Shown here piece after piece: positions 15,822 through 27,559 of a stretch of 64,000 bases of DNA. Made by a program: the position numbers and the translations under genes. The stretch's first letter is position 1. Every line of letters starts with the position of its first letter. The stretch lies in the NCBI RefSeq assembly GCF_954871325.1, contig NC_088775.1:1907473-1971472 (forward strand), read 5' to 3'. Under the pieces are notes generated by a model, which saw only the letters and a program-made list of their open reading frames with translations, made no database searches and was not told the DNA's origin. Source of the DNA: Gordionus sp. m RMFG-2023. Taxonomy: Eukaryota; Nematomorpha; Gordioida; Chordodea; Parachordodidae.

Positions 15822-16690
15822 AACATTAATTACTCCGCACTAATGACAGAAAACATTATTTTTTTTAAAAAATGGATAATATTTTAGCTTTTAATCATAC
15901 GCAATATCATAAATACAAAATATAATTAGATATATTGTAACGTGATTTATAAGGGTAAATAGTTTAAATAAAATGGAGTTAAATATCTTATAAAAATCAA
16001 ATATTCTATTTTGAATCGAAAAAACCGAATAATAATTTTATCAAATATATTCTTTTTTTAACTTTTTTCTTCGTTTTTTTTTGTTTTCTAATTATTTTCC
16101 ATTCATTTTTTTTTACTATTTTCTTCTTTTTTTTTCTATTCAATTCCATTTTTTACTTTTCTGATTTATTTTAAGAAATATTTTTACAAATCTTCGGCAA
16201 ATGAATGGATTGCTAAAACTGAAATAACAATTCTAATAAAATTAAATTTTAGTATAAAAAAAACATATGTGCCAAATGATTGTTGTTCTGCATTTCTAGA
16301 AGTTCCTAGAACATAATCTTTTTTCAATCCCAAAATAATAATTCTCTCTGTTCATATGTAAGGATACTTTATATATAATGGTTTGATCAATCTAAAAAAT
16401 TTGAAAGTTACTAGTGAAGAGTGTATGTTGGATGGTGGATCTAATTCTTCAAGATCTGTCTATCTTCCTCTCCGTTTAATGACGATTTCCAGGTTTACCC
16501 CCCCCCCAGGTAAGCCAGTTTTCCCTCTGATTTTCCTCTATTTTTGACGCTGGATTAAAATTTTCCCTTATTTTCCTTGCTTTTTTAGTTATTTCGTGTA
16601 GGGTTTTAGTATAAAAAAAATGTGATGACTGGCCATGATTTCGTTTAAAAATTAAACTTAATTCAATTAAATTTAATATCGATGTGTTAT
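15822..16690. other. AT-rich flank, no gene seen
   Basis: Downstream flank of the first secreted-protein gene. T-rich pyrimidine stretches at 16050-16150; no open frame of interest. Confidence 0.55.
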
Positions 16691-16693
16691 ATC

Positions 16694-17159
16694 TAGGGAT
16701 GTAAATTTCCCGGGAAACTATATTTCGAGGAAATTTCCCGGGAAATTTGGGGAAAAACGGGAGATAACGGGAAAAAACGGGAAACCATCTTTTTTATAAT
16801 ACTTTACAGGTCAATATTGATTTTTTTTTATGTTTTATTGAAAATATATAGATTATAAACATAATTAAACAAATATAAATTATTTTCAACTAATTTGCAA
16901 TTACTTAAAATGTTTTATTTGAAATATTATATATAGACTAAATAATATTTAAACAATTAATTTTGAATATTTAATTATCTTCGTTTGAAGATGAAAATGA
17001 TTCCAGATCAGAGCTTGAAATTCTGGAATCCAGTAATTTGTCATTTTCTGAAATTTCCTTTCCCATAAAATGTAGATTGGCTCTTATATAATCTTTGCGA
17101 ACTTTGTCATTTTTTATTCTATTTCTAGATTTAGAATGAATATTTATAAAATAAATATA
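16694..17159 (-). mobile_element. hAT DNA transposon relict (3' end and transposase C-terminus)
   Basis: A minus-strand frame (17159 down to a stop at 16971, about 62 codons) contains SRNRIKNDKVRKDYIRANLH and ends in a Ser/Asp/Glu-rich tail. This resembles the extreme C-terminus of hAT/BED-type transposases (K-x-RN-x-hhh...V-x-K-x-x-x-h-x-x-N). About 200 nt further on is a terminal region opening TAGGGATGTAAATTTCCCGG with repeated TTTCCCGGGAAA words. Order and orientation fit the 3' half of one element. The 5' half was not found, so it is a dead fragment. Confidence 0.6.
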
Positions 17160-17689
17160 CTATTTAGACAAGCTATCTATAAGAACAAACATGAACAATT
17201 TAAAAACTTTATGTTGTGCTTGTGTGTGATGGATGATGATGAATGTAAATACATTAATTAATACTAAAAATTTTCAACTAAATTTAAAAACTGTGAAATA
17301 AATTACTATTAATATTCTCTATTAACATAACTAAAAATTTGATATATTATTTATATATTTCATTGGTATTTATTTATAATATAAATATACTTTTCATACT
17401 AGCTATTTAATTTTAACAAGTATCTTCTAAAATTTTGCAAATGTAAATAGGGAAATTGACATAATTCAAAAACAAAACACAATTATAATTTATGATATGA
17501 CCCACTAGGAAAAAATGATTTTATAAAATCAAATAAAAATCCTATTTATTTTATCATAAGATCATTTTCAAAATTCTGTTAATATTATAAAAATCAAGTT
17601 GATTTAGGCAAAAAAAACCTATTATAAAAATTGGGGAAACTAACATCCATATCTCAATCTTTTTTACTATAATAATCTTTGTGAGCTAG

Positions 17690-18712
17690 ATTATCACCTA
17701 AAAGTTGTATAAAAAATCTTCGTTTTTGTTTTATACGCGTATATTTACGTGACAAACACTATTCCAAAAAATATATATTGCGATTTGACCGGTTCCCGAA
17801 CTCAAAACCGGCCGGTTCTAAATATTGGATTGACCAAAATTGCTAGTAACTTCAATTGAAAAGCGTTTGTTTTTGTTTAATATCTCCTAAAATTACGTGT
17901 AAAACATTATCACAAAGAAAGTCTCGTGATTTGAACTATAACCAACCCAATGATGACTAAATACTACAATGCTTGAGTTATCCTTGGAAAAATCTTCTTT
18001 TTTGTTCCAAATGTGTATATATACGTGATAAGCACTATTCCGAATAATTGTAATATGACCGGTATCCGGACTCAAAACCGGCCGCTTTAAATATTGGATT
18101 GACCAAAATTGATAGTAACTTAAGCGTTTGTTTTTGTTTAATATCTCCTAAAATTACGTGTAAAACATTATCACAAAAAAAGTCTCGTGATTTGCCATAA
18201 CCGACTCAATAATGACTAAATACTAAAGTGCTTGGGCGTTATCCTTGGAAAAGTCTTCATTTTTGTTCTATATTACCTCTATTTACGTGCGAAGCATTAT
18301 TCCAAAAGAAAAATATTGTGATTTACCGATTGCCGAACTTAAAAACATACCGCTTACTAAATATTCGACTAACCAAAATTTTAATATCAATTGAAATAAA
18401 TATTCATCTTTGATTTTATTTCTCTATAAATTATAGGTGTAAAATATTAAACGCCACCCAATAACTAAATACTGCATTGCTGGAAGTTATTTATGGAAAA
18501 ATCTTCATTTTTTTAGGTTTTTATACGCATATATCTATCAAGCATCGTTACAAAACAGATTTTTTCAAATATTGTTATTTGATCGGTTTTCGAACTCAAA
18601 ACCGGCCGGTTACTAATTAATCGATTGACCAAAATTGTTAATAATCTTGAATAAAAACAAAGTTTATTTTTTTTTGTTTAATATCTCCTAAAATTACGTG
18701 TAAAATATTTTT
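17690..18712 (+). repeat. Short satellite, four units of about 250-273 bp
   Basis: Units start near 17717, 17990, 18250 and 18500 with AATCTTC-x-TTTTTGTT. Shared landmarks are TTTACGTG...AGCACTATTCC, a GATTTGACCGGT-like block, the palindrome AACCGGCCGGTT, ATATTGGATTGACCAAAATT, and AATATCTCCTAAAATTACGT. It stops next to a family A element (18745). Frames at 17893-18413 are repeat translations. Confidence 0.85.
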
Positions 18713-18744
18713 TTTTAGGGATAATTGTAATACACACACATAAT

Positions 18745-18890
18745 TAATGTTGTTAAACACTCAATTTGAGTCGATTTTGAAAAAATGGCCAATTCAATAT
18801 TTTAGCCAGAAAAAAATATTATAAAAGTCTTAAGATTTTGTTCATCGGTAGCACAAAGGATTGAACATCTATCAACGAAATCTCGTGGCA

Positions 18891-18982
<92 letters not shown>

Positions 18983-19074
18983 AAAAAGAAAGAAAGAAAG
19001 ACATTTTTTCTAGCTAAAATATTGAGTTAACGTTTTTAAGAATCGTTTCGAATCAAGTCGTTTAACAAATACTA
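18745..19074 (+). mobile_element. hAT-type MITE, family A, copy A6, carrying a (GAAA)n array
   Basis: The left arm TAATGTTGTTAAACACTC and right arm TTTAACAAATACTA are present. The flanks CACATAAT and AGCATAAT agree at six of eight positions. Between the ATCTCGTGGC block and ATTTTTTCTAGCTAAAATATT there is a (GAAA)n array of about 112 nt (18891-19003) that other copies lack. Confidence 0.85.
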
Positions 19075-19202
19075 AGCATAATTATAGCGACATATAACAA
19101 AAATATGAACATTTTTTTTTCAAATGGATATCACACCCTAATTATGTATTTTATTTAGTCATCGGGCAGGTGTTGAGCTGGCAATATTTTACACTTAAAT
19201 AT

Positions 19203-19451
19203 AAGTCTTCTCTTCTTTTCTCTCTCTTCTCTTCTCTTCTCTTCTCTTCTCTTCTCTTCTTCTTCTCTTCTCTTCTCTCTCTTCTCTTCTCTTCTCTTCT
19301 CTTCTCTTCTCTTCTCTTCTCTTCTCTTCTCTTCTCTTCTCTTCTCTTCTCCTCTTCTCTTCTCTTCTCTTCTCTTCTCTTCTCTTCTCTTCTCTTCTCT
19401 TCTCTTCTCTTCTCTTCTTCTTCTCTTCTCTTATCTTCTCTTCTCTTCTCT
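19203..19451 (+). repeat. (TCTCT)n pentanucleotide microsatellite
   Basis: About 245 nt of CTTCT/TCTCT repeats with a few slips. The long open frame (Ser/Leu/Phe repeats) is not a gene. Confidence 0.95.
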
Positions 19452-19551
19452 AGAACAAAATGAAGATATTTCTATGAATAACCATCGGCTATATGTGTCT
19501 TACAAGTTTTGCGGTTATTTTTTCTATTTCCTAAACTTACTCATACATAAA

Positions 19552-19749
19552 TAGTGTTGTTAAAACGGCTAACTCAATATTTTTATTCAGAAAAATATAT
19601 TACGCAAACCTGAAGATTTTTCCCATAGATGAACAGAAAGGTTTTAGGGCATCATTCAGCGCAATCATGAAGCTTAGGGCAATATTTTTGTGGCTAGAAT
19701 ATTGAATTAGCCGTTTTTAAAAAATCAACAGACCCCAGTAAAGACACTA
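19552..19749 (+). mobile_element. hAT-type MITE, family A, copy A7
   Basis: Ends TAGTGTTGTTAAAACGGC and AAAGACACTA with the usual core. The flanks TACATAAA and CTCATAAA agree at six of eight positions. Confidence 0.8.
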
Positions 19750-20429
19750 CTCATAAAAGTAAATATCAAAGAATGCTATCATTTATTTAAAAATTTTTTT
19801 AAGGTTTTCCAGATGATCTATACCCAAATATATATATAAAAAATAGCGCAAAGCTAACCTATAATTTTTCGGGGATTCATAATATAATATCTTATTTTAT
19901 ATCCATGCATATAACGCCCTCTTTTGGAGATATATTTATTAAATTTTAAAAATTGAAAAATATAAATTTGAGTTGTAATAAGGCATAACATAAAAGATAT
20001 TTTAAGTGAATGAAAAACCATTAACATCTTCATATGAATATTTTATAACCAAATCAGCTGATGGCTGATTCTCACTAGCAAAACATCAATATATATTTTC
20101 TAATTTAAATTACATAAATTTTATAAATAAATTAAAATGATTAACGATGTGAAAAATAAATTACGCAAAAGCTGTTTAATATTTACCAAATTAAACGGTC
20201 TTTCTTTTATTCAAAAATTATAAATTAAAATTTTTAAAAACTACTATCTTAAACTAATACTTATTATTCAATTTATTTTTTACACAAAAAACATTTAAAA
20301 AATATGTAATAATGGCTCACAAAATCCCACTTACCAAAAAATATATAATAATTATATATAAATTAGTTTAAAAAAATTATTTAAAATAATATAAAAACTA
20401 TACAATGAGTCTATGAACTAAATAGGAAA

Positions 20430-20640
20430 TAAAGTTGAGAGTTTGGAAGTGATGGATAAACGTAAAAGAGGAAGGCCAAAACTTCAATGGGGCCATAAAG
20501 TTAGAGCCAATATAAAAGAAGTATAAATTAGATAAAAGAGATAGCATGAATAACATAAAGTGGAGAGAGAGATATTGAAGAAGTTACCACCAGGAAAGGT
20601 GAAAGATAAAGAGAAAAAAATAAATAAAAATTAGAAAAAG
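20430..20640 (+). mobile_element. LINE (non-LTR) 3' relict
   Basis: A frame reads VMDKRKRGRPKLQWGHKVRA and, after stops and in another frame, NNIKWRERY. The order K-R-x-R-G-R-P-K-x-x-W followed by a W-R-x-R motif is the usual end of the reverse-transcriptase ORF in several non-LTR families. Only the last 60-70 codons survive, with multiple stops. No reverse-transcriptase core was found upstream. Clade undetermined. Confidence 0.5.
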
Positions 20641-21234
20641 ATACAAAAATGTTGGTTATTGTAATTAAGTTTTAAATGTAAATACAAAAATATCGGCAAT
20701 TACAAAATATTTTCTATAACAAATAATGTATAATTCAGGGTGAGAGGGGGGGGGAGAGTTTTGTCACCTGTGTTAAAGGAACTAGTGGTGATAAGGTATC
20801 GTTTCAAAGAAACACTTGCAATTCCTTTTTAGGATTTTTATTCGAATTTTTTTGTTTAAGAGTAAGGGACCTGTTTTTATTCCCTGTTCCTTTAACCCTG
20901 ATTGATTTAAAAATTTTAGCGATTGAGCACTTAAAGATTGGTGTTGTATCTGTTGACATGTAATTGACAGATATAGACGTTTTTCAATTAATTTCGAATA
21001 AGAGATGATGATAACATTTTGTATTCTTTATTTTAGATCATACGTTTATTCTTTAGGGAACGTATTTTAGATAACATATTTTTATATATTGATTATTACA
21101 TGTTTCAATTAGATATGATAAAAAAATAAGAGAATTTAAAAGGGACCTATATTTATTGAATTTTTTAAATTTTTTTTGAAGTTTCAAGAGGTCAGTCAGA
21201 GTTTTAATTGTCGGGAAATGAGGTAACCCATGTC

Positions 21235-21382
21235 TCGTGTTGTTAAACGGCAAACTCAATATTTTATCCAGAGAAAATATTACGCAACCTTAAAATTTTT
21301 GCTCATAGGATGGTACAAAGTTTTGCGAGGCTTAGATACTATTTTTCTGGATAAAATATTGAGTTAACCGTTCTTAGGCTAA
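21235..21382 (+). mobile_element. Family A fragment, copy A8
   Basis: GTGTTGTTAAACGGC, CTCAATATTTTATCCAGA and TTTTTCTGGATAAAATATTG are present; the final right arm is missing. Confidence 0.65.
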
Positions 21383-21420
21383 AATCTATACCTAAAAAGA
21401 ATTATTTGTTATTCGATTCG

Positions 21421-21615
21421 GTACGAATACGAATGATGAATTATTCAATAACGAATAACGAATTATTCGATTTAAACGAATACGAATAACAAATTATTCG
21501 ATTTAAACGGATATGAATAACGAATTATTCGATTTAATCGAATAACGAATTACTAGATTTAAACGAATAACGAATTATTCGATTTAAACGAATTTGAATA
21601 GATTCGAATAGTATT
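21421..21615 (+). repeat. Palindromic minisatellite
   Basis: About six copies of a 20-35 nt unit built on GAATAACGAATTATTCGATT-TAAACGAATA. The unit contains the palindrome CGAATAAT...ATTATTCG, so each strand can fold back. Confidence 0.8.
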
Positions 21616-21812
21616 TTTGTAGGTATATTAAAATCTAGGGGTACAACAACACTATCCATAACACATCCCACACAAGTCTTTTTGCCGCCGAGCTAACATG
21701 TTAAAGACATGCCAAATTTTAGGTGAAATCGCTATTACAAAGATAAAAAATTTAAAATAAATAATATTTTCATTTAATTAAAAGGGGACAAAAAAAAATC
21801 ATTTATTTTCTT

Positions 21813-21935
21813 TAGTGTTTTTAAATGGCTTGTTTTTAAGCCGATTTTTATAAACGGCTAACTCAATATTTTATCCAGAAAAATAGTGCGCAAGCCTCAA
21901 TTATTTTGTTTCATAAAAGGAACAACTAGAACATA
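21813..21935 (+). mobile_element. Family A fragment, copy A9
   Basis: Left arm and core only (TAGTGTTTTTAAATGGCT through GGAACAACTAGAACATATCG). The right half is absent. Confidence 0.65.
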
Positions 21936-22390
21936 TCGTCGGTGTAGAATTGTGTAGTGCTCCTCTTCCGCAAATATATAAAATGGGAAAAATCAACATT
22001 TGATTTTAAAATAAAATATAGGAAAAAGATATTGATCAATTTTGACAGCTAACTTTGGGCAAAAATTTGATATTTTTATTAAAAATCTAGTTTTTATTTT
22101 TTATAATATATTGGGAAATAATAAAGTTAAATTTATTTTTAATCATTTTATGAATTTTAATCCAGAATAATATAAAATTATATTTACACTGTAATAGATG
22201 AATAATTCGTTTAATATCCATTATATATATTGCAACACTAAAATATGATTTTTTTTTTAAAGTTAATTTATTTATATTTTATTTACAAATTTAAAGCTGC
22301 TATATTTTCAACAACAAAACACTCTAAACTGAGATTTAGCTTATAGGCTAAAAAAAAAACAACTGTTTATCTAGTTAAAAATCAGTTAAG

Positions 22391-22392
22391 GC

Positions 22393-22471
<79 letters not shown>
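22391..22471 (+). repeat. (CTTT)n microsatellite
   Basis: About 80 nt of CTTT repeats, 0.4 kb upstream of the second secreted-protein gene. Confidence 0.95.
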
Positions 22472-22472
<1 letters not shown>

Positions 22473-22890
22473 ACAATATAATTTAAAAATTGCTATTACG
22501 TAACTGACTTGACGTCATTTATTATCATTTATGAAAAATAAAATTCAGCCAAATAAAGATAATATAAAATTGAAAAAAAAAATTCGAGAATTTTCTTCTT
22601 TTAAGATTATATTACGTTTTTAAAAATTTTAAGAAATCATTTATTTACTTAGAACATTTTAACAAGAGTTGCCAAAATTTTGAGTCAGTTGGTTATATTT
22701 AGGAAATTTTTTTTATTTACATGTTTTTTTAGTTATTTCTATATAATAGTAATAATAAGAAATAAGATATTAGATAATATTTAACTTGAATCACTAAAGC
22801 AAACATTACCCCCCTTACAAATCATAAAATTTGGATATTAGTTTATTTTTTATTTTTTAAATTTCTCTCTCAAAAAATAAAAAAATTAAT

Positions 22891-25800
22891 ATGCTTAAAT
22901 TATTCTTATCATTATCATTGCTAGCATTATACTCAGCCCAGTTTTATGGATTTCGTGGCGGCAATCACCGTTTTGGCGGTAATTATTTGTTAATTAAATA
23001 ATATGAATTTTATCAGAATTTTCTAATAGAAATGAATCGAATAATAATAATGTTTAAACAGGCTATCCTAGGGGACATCAAGGGCTCCCCAGTCATGACT
23101 CACTCCAAAAATGTCAAATAACTGTAATCAAAGATGGAAGCGATATAGACCTTACTGATAAATGGACAACTTACAGAATCGGTAAATTTTCTCAATATTT
23201 TACGTTTATATACATCAGTGATCTGCGTCTAAGGTAATTTTTCAAACCAAAAAAGCCCGACTCGGCCTGAATTTATTTGAATATAGAAATTAATTTTTTA
23301 TAATTATACTCAAAATAAAAGATATGTTTATGAGGTATCTAGTTTCTATAAATAAATAATTTTTTTATTTTACATTAAAAAAAAAAATCAATATTAAATT
23401 TAAGATATATTTTAAAAAATAATTTCTAGGGCCGACCCGCTCAGGCCCAATTTTTTTTAAAGATATTAGGCCCAAACCCGGACCGAAGCCCGTTCGAGTC
23501 GGGTATGGGCCGGGCCTACTTTTGTAGATAACATATATACGATTTATATTTTATTATGTAAAAATTGAAGATACCAGCGGAGATGTACTTAGAATCACTG
23601 GAGATTGCAATTTAGAAATTTTGGCATATCGCGATTATACGGATTTCGCACAAAATTTAGGTGAAAATTTTTATATTTTGTCGAATTATTCGATATTCAA
23701 AACAAATATTATTTTTTTTTTTAGATTAAGATAAATAATTTTTTGTTTTTAATTATACATATAAACATTTTGTATATTTTTAAGAGCCGTGTTATGCAAT
23801 ATTAAATCGGCCCAAATTGACCCTGTGAATAATTTTCAAAATCCATCGAGCCCCGCCAGTAAGTTGCTAGGTCCCTCCCTGCTCATATCGATTTATTTTG
23901 TGAATAGGAATTGATAAATTTGCATTTTAGCGCAAATTGTCCAGCCCGAAAAGATATTTCGCACCAGCTGATTGTCCCGAAATTTATGAACTGACTAATT
24001 AAACCGGAATTAAGTTATTATTTATCCAACCCGAACCGAACATGAACCGTAAAACCTTTTAAGTTATCCTAACCCGTTTTAAAAATTATTATCGATCAGT
24101 TTATAGGTCGCCATTTTTATAATAAATATTATGTGTATTTATAGTTAATAGAATACTATTTACAATCTATTAGTTATCATATTTGAAAATTGTGTAAATA
24201 TAGCAAAATAAACCTTTGCCTGCAATTATGTATGGGCTATGATCATGGAATTTTTAAAGAAATAGAGTTCTCTTTATTAATATTCGAAGGTATCGATAAA
24301 ATGGCACAAACCAAAACCGATATGGATGTTTTATAGGAACCGAACTGATATTAACTATACGGTTAGGATCATTGCAATTAATATAATTCTTACTTCACCG
24401 TAATTTAAACTTTGATATCAAATAGTTAAGTACACGCCAAAACATTACGAAAAAATAGTTTTTGTATACTTATATTTTTTTCAGAATTCGCGAGAAATGA
24501 AGCAGGCGGAAGATCAAGCGAAATTTCGCTGGCTGACATTGATACGGTCAACAGGACCGCGGCTGTAAATAATTCGGCCATTTGTTGCATTTATCTGAAT
24601 AATAGAACCCGAGTTCCCACTGGAACGGGATCCTCGGACGGAGTTGACAGAGGGGTAAATGTAGATAACGATGCGACGGACGACGATATTGGTAGAGAGG
24701 TCGAGGAATTCGATCCTGATTTAGTTAATCGGCAGCCAATTAACCCAGATCGGTTAATGGTCGGGGGATACGAGTTACCGCGCATGGGTCACAATCGGGG
24801 GCCTCTATATAACAATGGTGGAGAATATCGTAGTGGCCCTAGACCAGGTGGTGACCGAAGGCGAGAGCGTGACGGAAGGCGAGGAGGGGATGGAAGGCGA
24901 GGGGGTGACGGAAGACGAGATGATGACGGAAGGCGAGGTGATGACGGAAGGCGAGGAGGTGACGGGCCAAATTACGGATTTCATAATCGAAGAGGGGCTG
25001 ATAACAATGATCAAATCAATTCGGATTCCGAAGAAACCTTTTTTTGCCAATTGAGATCTGCCGATATAGGACGCCCACACCGATATTCCTCTAAAGTGGC
25101 CATATTTTCGACGGAAGTGGTTGATCCGAACGTCAATAATTCTAACGTCGGGTCCAATCGAATCGAGTTAGGGAATCGAAATAACGATAATATCGTAGTC
25201 AAGGTTAGACATTTTTTTCTAAAAAAAAACAAGCGAAATACCGGAAGTATTAATAGAATAAAATGCAGCTATCCTAACTTTTTTTATTAGTTTAACTCAT
25301 TGCTCACCAAAATTTAAATTTAGCTTTGATGGAAAAGTAGACTTAAAGAAGAAAAAAAACAAACACAGTAGTAAGATTCTTAGATTATGACTTAGTTTTT
25401 ATTGGATTTTTTAAATTAGAAAAAAAAAAAAAACTTTTTAAGGGTGCGTCCCATAGTCAAAAATTTTTTTTAAACGAACACACTAGCCAATAATAGTTAT
25501 ATACTTCAACAATAGCATTGTTAAAAGGGTCGTTTTTGAGCCGATCTTTAACGAACGGCTAACTCTATATTTTTAGCGAGAACAGTATTGCTCCAACCTT
25601 TAAGATTTTGCTAATCTAGAATCTTCGTTCCAATCTAATAGCAAAATCTTAAGGCTTCCATAATATTTTCTCTGAATAAAACAATGAGTTAGCCGAGCCG
25701 TTTAACAACACTAATTCGGACACACTATATAATTTAAAAGGAACCAAGGATAGACGTACTTCAAAATAGTATAGTTTATTTTTAGCCACAACAGTATTGC

Positions 25801-26203
25801 TCCAAGCCTAGAGATTTCGCTAATAGGCTATCTAGAATCTTTGTGCCAATCTAAGAGCAAACTCTACCAGGCTTGCGCAATACGATAATATCGTGGATAA
25901 GATATAGACTTACTTCAAATCGAGTCGTATAAATCAAGTCTGAGAAGTATCGAGTTATCAGTTATGAATATCCAAATCGTTTTTATATTTAATTGATTAG
26001 GAAATGTATTTATTATATACGATTCTATTTTAATCATTCACATGCTAATCTTCCAGGCTAGCACTCCCGGGGATCAAGTAATAACGATGAAATTGAGACA
26101 AATCTCTGACCAGGGACGCCACCATGGTTACGGCCATGGACGTGGTCATAGACGCCGCCATGGAGGCCACGGATTTGGCCATGGAGGCGGCTATAGATAT
26201 TAG
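22891..26203 (+). CDS. Secreted protein, tandem family copy 2 (387 aa, unknown family)
   Basis: Five exons join in phase: 22891-22978, 23062-23181, 23571-23660, 24485-25203 and 26057-26203 (1164 nt). Order: signal peptide (MLKLFLSLSLLALYSAQ); short Gly/His stretch; CQITVIKDGSDIDLTDKW; SGDVLRITGDCNLEILAYRD; ISLADID block with NRT and NNS sequons and a Cys-Cys pair (residues about 135-136); acidic linker; six imperfect DGRRGG hexapeptides coded by 18-bp repeats (24853-24960); conserved CQLR...VVDP block; and a 48-residue last exon beginning ASTPGDQVITMKLRQ and ending in GHGRGHRRRHGG-type His/Gly/Arg repeats. Acceptors and donors are at the same places as in copy 1. The family is not recognised. 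Secretion and polyelectrolyte or metal-binding potential are inferred from composition. The intact frame in the face of two diverged paralogues suggests it is functional. Confidence 0.82.
24853..24960 (+). repeat. Coding 18-bp minisatellite, six units
   Basis: Units of the form GACGGAAGGCGAGGAGGT encode DGRRGG with substitutions to D or E. The array sits inside exon 4 of copy 2 and keeps frame. It is absent from copy 1 and from the pseudogene copy. Confidence 0.9.
25513..25713 (+). mobile_element. hAT-type MITE, family A, copy A10
   Basis: In the last intron of copy 2. The left end TAGCATTGTTAAAAGGGTCG and right end GAGCCGTTTAACAACACTA flank the core. The flanking 8-mers do not match. Confidence 0.75.
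25775..25905 (+). mobile_element. Family A fragment, copy A11
   Basis: Core only (CAACAGTATTGCTCCAAGCC, AATCTTTGTGCCAATCTAAG, GGCTTGCGCAATA). It closely resembles A10 nearby, so local duplication of A10 is likely. Confidence 0.55.
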
Positions 26204-26451
26204 TTTACCTAGGAACTCAAACACTAAACGACTTGCTTAAGGAAATCATATATTTTTTTTTATCTTTACTTTGAATCATACCAATCATATACATTGTTTA
26301 TACATGTGAACCGGGTACTCTTAAGCACCTCTCTCGTTTTTTTTTAAATCAAATTTTTATTTTAAAAGAATATTTAATTTGTTTTTCTTTAAAGAATATT
26401 CTTCGATTCTTAAAGATTAAAAAAATATGCTAAAAATTTGACTAAATAATT

Positions 26452-26636
26452 TAGAGTTTATTAAATTATCTAACTTTGATCATCTCTATTGCGTCTTAGT
26501 CAACCTTTTATATTGAAAAATTGAATTAAGCTTCTAAGTAAAATCTCAACTTGAAGATTTATCCAGAATATTTCTGAATTACAGTATGGCTACGCTGCTT
26601 TATAGTCGACTAAAGATAAATAGTTTAACAACACTA
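26452..26636 (-). mobile_element. hAT-type MITE, family B, copy B3
   Basis: Reverse orientation to B1. Ends TAGAGTTTATTAAATTATC and AGTTTAACAACACTA. A perfect 8-bp target duplication AAATAATT flanks it (26444-26451, 26637-26644). The duplicated segment on the right has the uninterrupted site near 35905-35930, so insertion followed the duplication. Confidence 0.92.
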
Positions 26637-27559
26637 AAATAATTACCCAAACACAAGACATTACAATTTTTGTTTTCGTGATAGATGGTTTTCATTTATG
26701 ATAGACTATAACTAGACGCTAACCTTCTTTTTTTTTCAAAATATGTGTCCTAAATTATAAATTACGATGACGCAAAACGCAATTTAAAAAAAAAGGTTTA
26801 AATTGAAATATCGTATCAGTCCTCTTTTGTCCTTGCATTCTTCCGCCACTGATCAAATGGCAACTTCATTTTTATTTTCTTGAGAAATTAGGGGCTATGT
26901 TTCGCGAATTTTTCTATCATAGAAATTAATTGAAAGTTTTTATCTTGGGTTTATTTTAGTCAATATTTAGCATTACTAAGAGTAACGATTAGATCTAATT
27001 CTGAAAAAAAAACAATTTGTATAAATATAAAAATTGTATTTTTGTTTGTTTTTTTAAAAAAAAACGAGTCACGTGTTTAAGAGGTCGGTTTTTTTTAAAT
27101 ATAAACACGACGTAATTAATAAAGGGTAAATATATGTAGATTATAAAAATTGGGGTTAAATAATAAAATTATAATTTATAGGTTATCAGAAGTTTAATAA
27201 ATATGAAAATTTGCCAAAATATTGATATTATTTATTTAAAATTAATGTAAATAATTATAGACCTTGTAATTATTTTAATTTTCAATGTATTCTTTTCGTA
27301 TATATTTCATTTTTTGTCTTTACCTTTTCCATTTTTTCTTTCTTTATATTTTGTTCCATTCTTTCCTAGATGATATACTTATTCAAGTAGAGATGAGATG
27401 CTATTTTCGGGCCACTCACTATTTACCATATTTCGGAAACAAATTTAGCAAGGGAGTTTGGATTTTGATATGCTCATTATTAGCTATTAGTTAACCTATT
27501 AAATAAAGATCCCCTATATTGATTGACCAGCACCATCGTGCTTCAATAGTGCTCTGGCA

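Noticed and set aside
24591-25232. Minus-strand and +2 frames over exon 4 of copy 2
   Set aside because: Antisense and shifted shadows of the 18-bp coding repeat and neighbouring exon.
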